From: a virus
Strand: one strand, 5' to 3'
IMG/VR virus record: IMGVR_UViG_3300022074_000158
Location: 1 to 35,942 of that record
Length of the DNA stretch: 35,942 nucleotides
Both the position numbers and the translations under genes were made by a program. This document shows positions 1 through 5,057 of the stretch, piece by piece. Each line of letters begins with the position of its first letter. The first letter of the stretch is position 1. The notes beneath the pieces were generated by a model, which worked only from the letters and a program-made list of their open reading frames with translations, did not search any database and was not told where the DNA came from.

Positions 1-1
1 A

Positions 2-487
2 CATCAATTTCAACCACCCTCTACTGACTTTTTAAAAAAATTAGGTTACAGATTTTCTAGAACTTTATTAAACCATGATAATATGCAATCAGAAAATTAT
101 TTATGGAGAGCAGTAGTTGTTAATGCTTTAGAGGATACTATGATAATAAGAGATGATAGAAAGTCTGCTACCTTAAAAACTAATGCTCATTTATGGATAA
201 TTAATAATTGTAAAGATTTTGATAGGGTCTGTGGTTGGGCTATGTTAGATTCCGAACAAGTATCTAATGCTTATAAAAAAGCAGTAGATAGTAAACAAAT
301 TATTTTTAGTAATAGACATTTATACTGGCTAAAATACAATTTTTTATTTAAAAAATTTAAAAGTAATATTGATTCTAGAATGAAGAGAAATATAAAAAAA
401 GAGATGAGAGATGTTAAAAGAGCTGCTTTATATGAAGAGGTGAGCTATGACGTCAACGTACACAACTCACCTGCACTAACGGATTGA
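2..487 (+). CDS. Conserved phage protein of unknown function, 5' end cut by the window
   Basis: The reading frame is open from base 2 and ends with TGA at 485-487. The ATG at 83 has no Shine-Dalgarno sequence, so the true start probably lies outside the window. The visible part has a WRAVVVNALED segment followed by DFDRVCGWAMLD. This pairing (Trp-Ala-Val near the start, then DF..VC..A.LD) recurs in a family of small phage and prophage proteins of unknown function. The C-terminal half is Lys/Arg-rich and predicted helical. It lies upstream of the terminase genes. I am confident that it is a gene and that it is partial. The function is unknown. Confidence 0.75.
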   Translation, partial: HQFQPPSTDFLKKLGYRFSRTLLNHDNMQSENYLWRAVVVNALEDTMIIRDDRKSATLKTNAHLWIINNCKDFDRVCGWAMLDSEQVSNAYKKAVDSKQIIFSNRHLYWLKYNFLFKKFKSNIDSRMKRNIKKEMRDVKRAALYEEVSYDVNVHNSPALTD

Positions 488-500
488 GAATTATAAGTGA

Positions 501-529
501 TTTACAAAACTCAATACAATAAATATGAT
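501..529 (+). promoter_or_regulatory. Putative sigma70-type promoter
   Basis: TTTACA at 501-506 and TATGAT at 524-529 are separated by 17 bases, each one base from consensus. The site lies in the gap after the partial gene ending at 487 and 19 bases before a small ORF with a good ribosome binding site. AT-rich DNA yields such matches by chance, but spacing and placement are right. Confidence 0.5.
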
Positions 530-547
530 AATTTATAGGAGAAGTCA

Positions 548-664
548 ATGAATATTAAACAAAAAATAAAATTTTCTATGTTACTACTATATAGTTATAT
601 ACAAACTTTTTTTAAAAACATAATTGTAAAATCAGCAAAAGTTTTGGGAAAATGGGAAAAATAG
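548..664 (+). CDS. Small hypothetical protein, 38 residues
   Basis: This short ORF begins with ATG at 548, preceded at 536-543 by TAGGAGAA, a good Shine-Dalgarno match, and ends with TAG. The product is basic: a Lys-rich start, a hydrophobic stretch (MLLLYSYIQTFF, about residues 11-22), then a Lys-rich tail. That layout could be a single membrane-inserting helix, but I recognise no family. Its last codons run into the first copy of the AAGTTTTGGGAAAAT direct repeat. Promoter, ribosome site and ORF line up, which is the case for calling it. The alternative is a leader peptide or a chance ORF. Confidence 0.45.
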   Translation: MNIKQKIKFSMLLLYSYIQTFFKNIIVKSAKVLGKWEK

Positions 665-735
665 CAGAAAACATAGTATTACAGAGAAAAAGTTTTAGGA
701 AAGTTTTGGGAAAATTCCTAAAGTTTTGGGAAAAT
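639..735 (+). repeat. Direct repeats AAGTTTTGGGAAAAT upstream of the small terminase
   Basis: Three identical 15-base copies lie at 639-653, 701-715 and 721-735, with a degenerate copy near 690-702 (AAGTTTTAGGAAA). An inverted repeat overlaps them: TTTAGGAA at 694-701 and TTCCTAAA at 715-722, with a 13-base loop. No T-run follows, so this does not look like a terminator. The block ends about 55 bases before the small terminase start. Iteron-like copies here would suit binding sites for TerS (a pac-type site) or an operator. Both roles are inference. Confidence 0.7.
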
Positions 736-791
736 AGAGGACCGAACTCTTGCATTTTTTTAAAAAATAAATTTATTCTATAGAGATATAT

Positions 792-1331
792 ATGCCACAA
801 CGAAGTAAACAGATTAGAACAATTGAAGACTTAACAACAAAACAAAAAAAGTTTATCGATACATTAGTTAGTCAATGGGGACAAATAACAAAAACCGATG
901 CTTTAATAAAAGCAGGATACAAATGTAAAAACAAAGATGCTGCAATGGTGTTAGCCAGTAAGTTAACTAATCCAAATTTAAACCCACATGTTTGTAGATA
1001 CCTAGAACATAAATTAGGAACAGAGAAAGATAAGTATGAAAAAGATAAACTAAGAAGATATAAAACTTTTGAAAGATTACGTGATGGTGCAGAAGCTAAA
1101 GGACAATTTACTGGAGCTATAAATGCAGAGTTTAGATCAGGACAATTAGCAGGACAATTTGTGGAAAAAAAAGAAGTTTTACATAGCACTCTTGAGGGTA
1201 TGAATAGAGAACAATTAGAAAAAAGACTACAAGAATTAGAAAATAAGATAAATGATGGGGGTACAATCATAGATGTTACACCAGAAAAAAAGCAAATCAA
1301 AAAGGTTAAGCGAAAAAAAAATTTGGAATAA
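792..1331 (+). CDS. terS: Terminase small subunit
   Basis: A 179-residue protein with the layout of small terminase subunits. It has an N-terminal helix-turn-helix-like region (LTTKQKKFIDTL, then KTDALIKAGYK and AAMVLASKLT, residues about 14-60) expected to bind the packaging site. A central helical part follows (KTFERLRDGAEAKGQFTGAI, about residues 93-112), as in marine-phage TerS proteins, and then LEGMNREQLEKRLQELENKI, a short coiled coil. Its role is to recognise viral DNA and load the large subunit. The start at 792 follows weak AGAG sequence, so initiation may be weak. Its 3' end overlaps the next gene by 59 bases. The large subunit lies 3.7 kb downstream, with unrelated small genes between them. 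Confidence 0.85.
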   Translation: MPQRSKQIRTIEDLTTKQKKFIDTLVSQWGQITKTDALIKAGYKCKNKDAAMVLASKLTNPNLNPHVCRYLEHKLGTEKDKYEKDKLRRYKTFERLRDGAEAKGQFTGAINAEFRSGQLAGQFVEKKEVLHSTLEGMNREQLEKRLQELENKINDGGTIIDVTPEKKQIKKVKRKKNLE

Positions 1332-1671
1332 ACTTAACCTTTTTCAAAAAGAACATAAAGAGGCATATTTCTGTAAGATAGAAAGCCCTACAATGAACGG
1401 AATACCTGATGTTCATTGTGTTTTTAAAGGTTATATTTTTTGGTTAGAATTAAAAGCTAATCCAGGTAAGAATTATGGAGTTTCAAAATATCAAATTGTA
1501 TGGCATTTAAAATATAGGAGAGCAGGTGGTAATGTATTTATCTTGAATCAACCCTTCGTGGACCGAGCACCGAAACTTCTGGCTGTCGAAGAACCGGGGG
1601 TCGTGCTTCCCGTTCCACATAATTTCATTCCCGTTCCCGTTTTAGATATAATTACTTGGATGGCCAGATGA
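1273..1671 (+). CDS. VRR-NUC-type PD-(D/E)XK nuclease with a repeat-derived C-terminal tail
   Basis: A 132-residue protein. MNGIPDVHCVF (G43-I-P-D46), then WLELKA (E59, K61) and SKYQ (K72, Q74), give the G.PD...E.K...Q arrangement of VRR-NUC / Holliday-junction-resolvase-like nucleases, and the length suits the family. In phages such enzymes may resolve branched DNA before packaging. ATG 1273 is the only upstream start in frame and overlaps terS by 59 bases. From about residue 95 the sequence no longer looks like the family. It is encoded by GC-rich island DNA, and CCCGTT units are read as Val-Pro (PVPHN, IPVPV), so the last 35 or so residues look like an extension acquired with the repeat. 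Confidence 0.75.
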   Translation: MLHQKKSKSKRLSEKKIWNKLNLFQKEHKEAYFCKIESPTMNGIPDVHCVFKGYIFWLELKANPGKNYGVSKYQIVWHLKYRRAGGNVFILNQPFVDRAPKLLAVEEPGVVLPVPHNFIPVPVLDIITWMAR

Positions 1672-1876
1672 TCCTGGAGGCTGGCTGCCATGAGCCAGCT
1701 CCTGATGCCGTTCCCGTTCCCGTTCAAAGCCTACAAAACTGGGGTTTTTTTACAAGACAGGAAATCCGGCCCTGCGCCGCAGCGGGAAAACGCCTCTCAA
1801 AAAGTCCCAGTTTTCTGCGGGTTCCGTGTCACATCTGGCTGGCTGCATGGATCCAGGTCAGGGCAGCATGCGCTGC
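1607..1876 (+). repeat. GC-rich island A with CCCGTT hexamer arrays and palindromes
   Basis: This island contrasts with its AT-rich surroundings. Hexamer units occur at 1607-1616, 1628-1643 (two units) and 1707-1725 (three units). Palindromes include a GGAGGCTGGCT / AGCCAGCTCC hairpin at 1676-1702 with one bulged base, CTGCG-C-CGCAG at 1772-1782, and GCAGC-ATGC-GCTGC at 1863-1876. The core CGCAGCGGGAAAA near 1778-1790 resembles cores in the other islands. The ORFs inside it lack ribosome sites and read the hexamers as Val-Pro, so I do not call them genes. Confidence 0.75.
1735..1814 (+). other. Long inverted repeat forming a 16-bp stem, possible structured RNA
   Basis: The arm at 1735-1750 (AAAACTGGGGTTTTTT) pairs with the arm at 1799-1814 (AAAAAGTCCCAGTTTT) over 16 positions: 14 Watson-Crick pairs and two adjacent G-U pairs. 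The 48-base loop contains a second hairpin, CTGCG-C-CGCAG. No T-run follows the 3' arm. It lies 70 bases upstream of a promoter. It may be a folded transcript, a DNA cruciform or a protein site. The sequence does not decide which. Confidence 0.5.
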
Positions 1877-1886
1877 AAAAAAATTC

Positions 1887-1933
1887 TTGACAGCAGGTGG
1901 TGCCTGTGTAAAATAATCCAATAACTAACGGAG
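1887..1933 (+). promoter_or_regulatory. Sigma70-type promoter plus ACTAACGGAG start-associated sequence
   Basis: TTGACA at 1887-1892 is a perfect -35. TAAAAT at 1909-1914 follows after 16 bases. The leader is short and ends in AACTAACGGAG at 1923-1933, whose GGAG is the ribosome binding site, six bases before the ATG at 1940. The same ACTAACGGAG occurs in front of three further small genes in this region. Confidence 0.75.
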
Positions 1934-1939
1934 AAAATT

Positions 1940-2224
1940 ATGAAAATAACTTTAAACAAAAAAAATTTTATTGAGCAGGTGAGGCAGCATTATCGCTGGA
2001 AGCAGTTTAGCTACGAGGCTTGGGAGCAAATCTTCGAATGGGAAGATGAGATGGGCTCCGATGTCGAATATGATCCAGTAGCGTTTTGTTGCACATATGC
2101 CGAGTACGAATCATTCGAAAAGCTGAAGAATGATTATAATAATATAGAAACGTTTGACGATTTAGAGGGCAAGACGTGGGTGGCTAATTTACCCAAGGGT
2201 CGTGTGCTCATTAGGCAATTTTAA
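1940..2224 (+). CDS. Small conserved phage protein (FSYEA..IFEW..D...DPVAFCC type)
   Basis: A 94-residue acidic protein. The core QFSYEAWEQIFEWED, then VEYDPVAFCCTYAEYES, matches a widespread small phage protein type with the pattern FSYE.L..LF...E......D.IA.CC.Y.E. Its function is not known to me. The two adjacent Cys at about residues 50-51 and the acidic flanks are the constant part. It is expressed from its own promoter with a strong GGAG site, standing alone between two GC-rich islands like a moron. Its base composition is less AT-rich than that of the head genes. The gene is certain. Possible roles include host takeover or inhibition, but nothing in the sequence shows this. Confidence 0.8.
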   Translation: MKITLNKKNFIEQVRQHYRWKQFSYEAWEQIFEWEDEMGSDVEYDPVAFCCTYAEYESFEKLKNDYNNIETFDDLEGKTWVANLPKGRVLIRQF

Positions 2225-2267
2225 TGATTGGCTTTTTGTGTGCTCTTTTTTTATCTTTCTTAGTGTT

Positions 2268-2425
2268 CCCACAATTAACAAGAGTCGTGTTACTTGTGGG
2301 ACTGTGTCTTCTGATTGGTTTAATATTTTAATGCCCGTTCCCGTTCCCGTTTGTTTCATCCCACACATGCGGGTGTGTAAAGGAGCTGGCGTCGCAGCCG
2401 CCGGAGCGGGAAATCAGGATTTGTT
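2268..2425 (+). repeat. GC-rich island B: hairpin, CCCGTT array and CAGCCGCC core
   Basis: A near-perfect hairpin stands at 2268-2300: CCCACAATTAACA, a 7-base loop, then TGTTACTTGTGGG, giving 12 pairs with one mismatch. It lacks a following T-run. Three CCCGTT units follow at 2334-2351, and a core CAGCCGCCGGAGCGGGAAAT at 2395-2414. The CGGGAA of the core is complementary to the TTCCCG of the array about 60 bases upstream. No coding sequence is credible here. Confidence 0.7.
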
Positions 2426-2446
2426 TTAAACAAGATAAAAAAATTT

Positions 2447-2494
2447 TTGACAAACCATTACATATGTAATATAATTATCGGATAACTAACGGAG
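2447..2494 (+). promoter_or_regulatory. Consensus sigma70 promoter plus ACTAACGGAG sequence
   Basis: TTGACA at 2447-2452 and TATAAT at 2470-2475 with a 17-base spacer are an exact match to the bacterial consensus. The leader carries AACTAACGGAG at 2484-2494, six bases before the ATG at 2501. This is the strongest promoter in the window and drives a two-gene unit of 64- and 54-residue proteins. Confidence 0.85.
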
Positions 2495-2500
2495 AAAAAA

Positions 2501-2695
2501 ATGAATGACTTAACAAAATTAATGCTAATGGATCCGCATTTCATACAAGCTATGAAGGACCTTGAAGACAGAGGTTTTATTAAAGTAAAAGGAAATGAGG
2601 GTATTGAAATCGTGGACAAGGAAGGACTCCAAAAATATTACGACAACTTTGGAATAGCTCCTGACCATTTTCCAAAGGTAGATGAAGATGAATAG
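2501..2695 (+). CDS. Hypothetical acidic protein, 64 residues
   Basis: A small acidic protein starting at the ATG six bases after a GGAG site. Sequence features are a short helical start (MNDLTKLMLMDPHFIQAMKDLEDRG), a possible beta hairpin, and an Asp/Glu-rich end (KVDEDE). I recognise no family. It is the first gene of a two-gene unit behind a perfect consensus promoter, and its end overlaps the next start by 8 bases, so the two are probably translated together. Strong independent expression and small size suit an early-acting or accessory protein, which is inference. Confidence 0.7.
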   Translation: MNDLTKLMLMDPHFIQAMKDLEDRGFIKVKGNEGIEIVDKEGLQKYYDNFGIAPDHFPKVDEDE

Positions 2696-2852
2696 CTATT
2701 ATGTAATTCATGTCAATTATGGTAAGAAAACTATTGAAGCTAGTACGACCTACGAGGCGTGTAAAAAATATGCTGACCACTTTGGTCTACGAAGTACCAG
2801 GGGCATAGATGCCTATCTAATGACACAAGCAGTAGATCCTGCAATTTTATAA
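2688..2852 (+). CDS. Small conserved phage protein, 54 residues (YVIHV..KTIEA.TTYEACK type)
   Basis: An ORF from ATG 2688 to TAA 2852, overlapping the upstream gene by 8 bases. The product reads as a beta strand (YYVIHVNYGKKTIEA), a helix (TTYEACKKYADHFGL) and RGIDAYLM. The pattern of aromatic-V.F, KT.EA.T.Y.ACK.A...F.L.S..GI.AYL recurs in tiny phage proteins I have seen in marine phages. Its role is unknown. Translational coupling to the preceding 64-residue protein suggests joint function. Codon pattern and family resemblance support it despite its size. Confidence 0.7.
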   Translation: MNSYYVIHVNYGKKTIEASTTYEACKKYADHFGLRSTRGIDAYLMTQAVDPAIL

Positions 2853-2860
2853 ATTTAATT

Positions 2861-3023
2861 CCCGTTCCCGTTCCCGTTTTGGGTTCGGGTTCGGGTTTTA
2901 ACTTTTAGGATCTGGCTGCGCTGGCCAGGGACGCATGGGAAACTTGTTCCCGTTCCCGTTTCGAAGCACCAGTTAGTTTACTTTTTTTGGTAGTTGTTTT
3001 CCAGCCCGGCGGCACGGGAAATG
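2861..3023 (+). repeat. GC-rich island C: two CCCGTT arrays, GGGTTC array and two cores
   Basis: Three CCCGTT units at 2861-2878 are followed at once by three GGGTTC units at 2881-2895. These can pair as CCCG/CGGG blocks separated by TT-TT mismatches. A GGGAA-acttg-TTCCC hairpin lies at 2937-2951, and a second two-unit array at 2949-2960. Cores at 2921-2943 (CTGGCCAGGGACGCATGGGA) and 3002-3023 (CAGCCCGGCGGCACGGGAAA) resemble those of the other islands. It looks like two copies of the island element side by side. Confidence 0.7.
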
Positions 3024-3075
3024 CAAAAGTTCATTAACTTGCGGTTTGGTCGCAGAACTTGGTAAAAAATAGTGT

Positions 3076-3127
3076 TTGCATTTTATCGGCGAATCCGATA
3101 CAATATAATTTTAACTAACTAACGGAG
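3076..3127 (+). promoter_or_regulatory. Putative sigma70 promoter plus ACTAACGGAG sequence
   Basis: TTGCAT at 3076-3081 and TACAAT at 3099-3104 are separated by 17 bases. A TATAAT overlaps at 3104-3109 without a matching -35. The leader contains ACTAACTAACGGAG at 3114-3127, so the conserved ACTAACGGAG sits at 3118-3127, with seven bases before the ATG at 3135. Confidence 0.6.
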
Positions 3128-3134
3128 ATAAAAA

Positions 3135-3731
3135 ATGGGATTTGATTTGTACGGACTTAATCCAAATTTTAAAAATAAAAAACCTTCCATTGATTGGGAC
3201 AAGAAACCAACAAAGGAAGAACAAGAAAAATTTTTTGCTGACTATAATAAATGGGAGAAAGAAAATCCAGGACATTATTTTAGAAATAATGTTTGGTGGT
3301 GGCGACCATTAGCAGACTTTGTTTTGTGGTTAGCTGATGAAGAGTTTTCAGAAGAAGAAAGAAAAAGATGGCACGACAACGGAGGCTTTAAAGTTAGTGA
3401 AAAAAAAGCTAACCTAATTGCTGACTTGTTAGAAATGGCTATTGAAAAAGGAATGGCAAATAAAGTGGAAGAAGAGAATAAAAGAAAAATGGCTATTGCT
3501 AGAGAACATAATAAAAAGGTTGAAGAGAAACACAAAGAATTAAAAAAAATAGTTGAAGAAAAAACTAATAAAAAAAATCTAGCTCCAGCAGAATTTCCAG
3601 AACCTTTTAAAAGCCAATGGGACGATATACAGAAAATGACAAACTACGATTCGCATTACCCTTTTAGTGTGGACAATGTAAAAGAGTTTATTATTTTTTG
3701 CAGAGCAAGTGGAGGTTTTGAAATTTGCTAG
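3135..3731 (+). CDS. Conserved MGFDLYG protein of unknown function, 198 residues
   Basis: The start MGFDLYGLNP and the later YFRNNVWWWRPLADFV are hallmarks of a conserved protein type found in phages and bacteria with no assigned activity. After the aromatic FRNNVWWWRPL block (about residues 48-60) comes a helical part with SEKKANLIADLLEMAIEKG, then a Lys/Glu-rich coiled coil (about 105-150) and a C-terminal segment including FIIFCRASGGFEIC. Members typically pair these two N-terminal motifs with a helix similar to VS...A..IA..L. The gene has its own promoter, the shared ACTAACGGAG leader and a terminator-like hairpin after its stop, so it is a self-contained transcription unit. Confidence 0.8.
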   Translation: MGFDLYGLNPNFKNKKPSIDWDKKPTKEEQEKFFADYNKWEKENPGHYFRNNVWWWRPLADFVLWLADEEFSEEERKRWHDNGGFKVSEKKANLIADLLEMAIEKGMANKVEEENKRKMAIAREHNKKVEEKHKELKKIVEEKTNKKNLAPAEFPEPFKSQWDDIQKMTNYDSHYPFSVDNVKEFIIFCRASGGFEIC

Positions 3732-3750
3732 AGATTCCATTTCTCTTTTT

Positions 3751-3795
3751 AGAGTGTGTGCTATATCTAGCACTCACTCTATTTATTTTATATTT
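3751..3795 (+). terminator. Hairpin terminator candidate after the MGFDLYG gene
   Basis: AGAGTGTGTGCT at 3751-3762 pairs with AGCACTCACTCT at 3769-3780 over 12 positions with one mismatch, around a 6-base loop (ATATCT). A T-rich stretch (ATTTATTTTATATTTT) follows. The T-run is interrupted by A, so termination may be partial. Confidence 0.6.
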
Positions 3796-3805
3796 TACAC
3801 ATTAG

Positions 3806-3961
3806 TTCCCGTTCCCGTTCCCGTTTCTGTCACAGTAATACTTTACGCTGTTGGTTTAGCAGCCGCCAGGATCGCACGGGAGGGAAACTCCCGTTTGGCA
3901 TTCCCGTTCCCGTTCTCGAAGGTGCTTGGGTAGGTGCATGCTGGCTTCAAAACTCCAGCCA
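3806..3961 (+). repeat. GC-rich island D, in a 357-base stretch without a gene
   Basis: Three CCCGTT units at 3808-3825 and two more at 3903-3914. A core CAGCCGCCAGGATCGCACGG starts at 3860. A perfect ACGGGAG-GGAAA-CTCCCGT hairpin lies at 3876-3894, and CTGGCT-10 bases-AGCCAG at 3940-3961. The rest of 3732-4088 holds the upstream terminator and the downstream promoter. The ORF across 3709-3933 has no ribosome site and mostly reads the hexamers as Val-Pro, so I do not call it. Confidence 0.7.
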
Positions 3962-4020
3962 GAAAAAAACTAACAAAATTTTTTGTTTCAAAAAAAAATG
4001 CAATTAATTAAAAATAATAC

Positions 4021-4082
4021 TTGATTATCTGTTATTTACTGATATATTAGTATATAAGTTTAATCATCAAACACTAACGGAG
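4021..4082 (+). promoter_or_regulatory. Putative extended -10 promoter plus ACTAACGGAG sequence
   Basis: TTGATT at 4021-4026 and TATATT at 4043-4048 are separated by 16 bases, with TG at 4040-4041 forming an extended -10 (TGnTATATT). The leader ends in ACTAACGGAG at 4073-4082, extended by GT, seven bases before the ATG at 4089. It serves the three-gene unit 4089-4927. Confidence 0.65.
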
Positions 4083-4088
4083 GTAAAT

Positions 4089-4424
4089 ATGAAAAAACTT
4101 AAATTAAAAAGTGAGCAACTAACAAAAGAAGAAATAATGATGAATTTTGTTATTGCTGATTCCAACTATAAGAAGTTTAAAAAAGAAAGAAATAAACTTC
4201 TACCATTTGTAAAAGAGATATTAGAAGATACAGACAACAACACTTTTACATTTAAACTTCTACCACATATAAAAGGTTTCATTCAAAAGGTTTCAGTATT
4301 TGCTGAAAGATTTGATACTACTACTTTTAGAAAAGAAAATCCTGCAATTTCAGAACAGTATATGGTAGAAAGAGAATCAACAACAATCATAACTGATAAT
4401 GCTAAAATCGAGGTGCAAAAATGA
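4089..4424 (+). CDS. Hypothetical protein, 111 residues
   Basis: A Lys-rich N-terminal region (MKKLKLKSEQLTKEEIMMNF) is followed by helical sequence and a C-terminal part with AERFDTTTFRKENPAISEQY and a short beta-like tail. The pattern FD...F...NP.. resembles the end of small phage proteins that bind or accompany DNA enzymes, but I do not recognise the family with confidence. It is the first gene of a three-gene unit and its stop overlaps the next start (ATGA). Its GGAGGT site is the strongest of the four ACTAACGGAG leaders. Confidence 0.65.
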   Translation: MKKLKLKSEQLTKEEIMMNFVIADSNYKKFKKERNKLLPFVKEILEDTDNNTFTFKLLPHIKGFIQKVSVFAERFDTTTFRKENPAISEQYMVERESTTIITDNAKIEVQK

Positions 4425-4666
4425 GTGTACTAGATTTAATAAACAATTCTAATTTAGTTACTCAATCAAGAGTAACTGAATTAGCAAACGCAATTACAGA
4501 TGAACAGAGAAAACAAATCAATTACCAATTAATCTGTTCTGCATTAGAAAAGGCGATTGTTGAGATTTATGCTCAATATCCTAATTCTGAAGTAACGAAT
4601 GATTTAAGAAATAAAGTAAATAATTATTTAGCAGAACTACAGATTGTATTACAAGGGAGGAATTAA
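4421..4666 (+). CDS. Hypothetical helical protein, 81 residues
   Basis: A small protein predicted to be all helix (for example VTELANAITDEQRKQINYQL and DLRNKVNNYLAELQIVLQ), acidic to neutral, without Cys or signal sequence. No family is recognised. It overlaps the gene before by 4 bases and abuts the gene after, so it belongs to one co-translated unit with them. Helical proteins of this size in phage operons are often partners of a neighbouring protein, which here would be the 111- or 86-residue product. That is inference. Confidence 0.65.
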   Translation: MSVLDLINNSNLVTQSRVTELANAITDEQRKQINYQLICSALEKAIVEIYAQYPNSEVTNDLRNKVNNYLAELQIVLQGRN

Positions 4667-4927
4667 ATGTATACAAAGGAAGATTTAAAAAGAGATGTTG
4701 AAGAACTAAAGAAAGCAAAAGACGAGTTAGTAAATAAAATAGACGACTACAAAAAAGATTTAGAAATTTATTTATTAGCAATTAAAGTTAAAAAGGTACA
4801 ACAGCATTATAATTATTTAATAAAATCTAAAGCTCAAAAATGGGCTTTAGATTATTGGCAAGGAGTGTACCAAAAGTTAAGAGCTAGACAGGTTAGCTAT
4901 AACCTTAAAAACAAGGCTCAAAGTTAA
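4667..4927 (+). CDS. Hypothetical coiled-coil protein, 86 residues
   Basis: The ATG follows the previous stop directly, with GGGAGG at 4654-4660 inside the upstream gene as ribosome site. The product is Lys-rich. Residues 1-45 form a likely coiled coil (KRDVEELKKAKDELVNKIDD), and the rest is helical with aromatic residues (WALDYWQGVYQKLRA). No family is recognised. It is the last gene before the large terminase and is followed by a degenerate GC-rich island. Confidence 0.65.
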   Translation: MYTKEDLKRDVEELKKAKDELVNKIDDYKKDLEIYLLAIKVKKVQQHYNYLIKSKAQKWALDYWQGVYQKLRARQVSYNLKNKAQS

Positions 4928-4942
4928 TTAGATTGCCGTTAT

Positions 4943-5051
4943 GTGCCGTTCTCGTTCCCGTTTGGTTACGGGTACGGCACTTGCAAGAGCAAGGCTTGGG
5001 CCAAGATAAATACACGCACAACTTTGCAAAACGTCTTGGATCGTGTATAAG
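4943..5051 (+). promoter_or_regulatory. Degenerate island E and putative promoter for the large terminase
   Basis: Nested inverted repeats stand at 4943-4980: GTGCCGT outer with ACGGCAC, CCCGT inner with ACGGG. The palindrome CTTGG-G-CCAAG follows at 4995-5005. CCCGTT is reduced to one good unit beside two altered ones. TTGCAA at 5024-5029 and TATAAG at 5046-5051 with a 16-base spacer could be a promoter. It would place the start of transcription at or near the terL ATG at 5058, where no ribosome site is visible, so the message could be leaderless. Confidence 0.4.
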
Positions 5052-5057
5052 TAAGTT

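Noticed and set aside
872-1300. 142-residue minus-strand ORF over terS
   Set aside because: Antisense of a well-supported small terminase.
1656-1916. Two overlapping ORFs of 86 and 66 residues in island A
   Set aside because: No ribosome site, unusual composition, and they read CCCGTT tracts as Val-Pro. They lie across strong palindromes and the downstream promoter.
2202-2429. 75-residue ORF in island B
   Set aside because: Starts inside the preceding gene, has no ribosome site and spans the hairpin and hexamer array.
2881-2895. Telomere-like or G-quadruplex tract
   Set aside because: Only three GGG runs in a row, one short of an intramolecular quadruplex, and the genome end is not here.
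1607-3914. CRISPR array
   Set aside because: The repeats are tandem 6-mers without unique spacers of even length.
3709-3933. 74-residue ORF with VPVPVP
   Set aside because: Starts in the end of the MGFDLYG gene, crosses the terminator-like hairpin and is mostly translated repeat.
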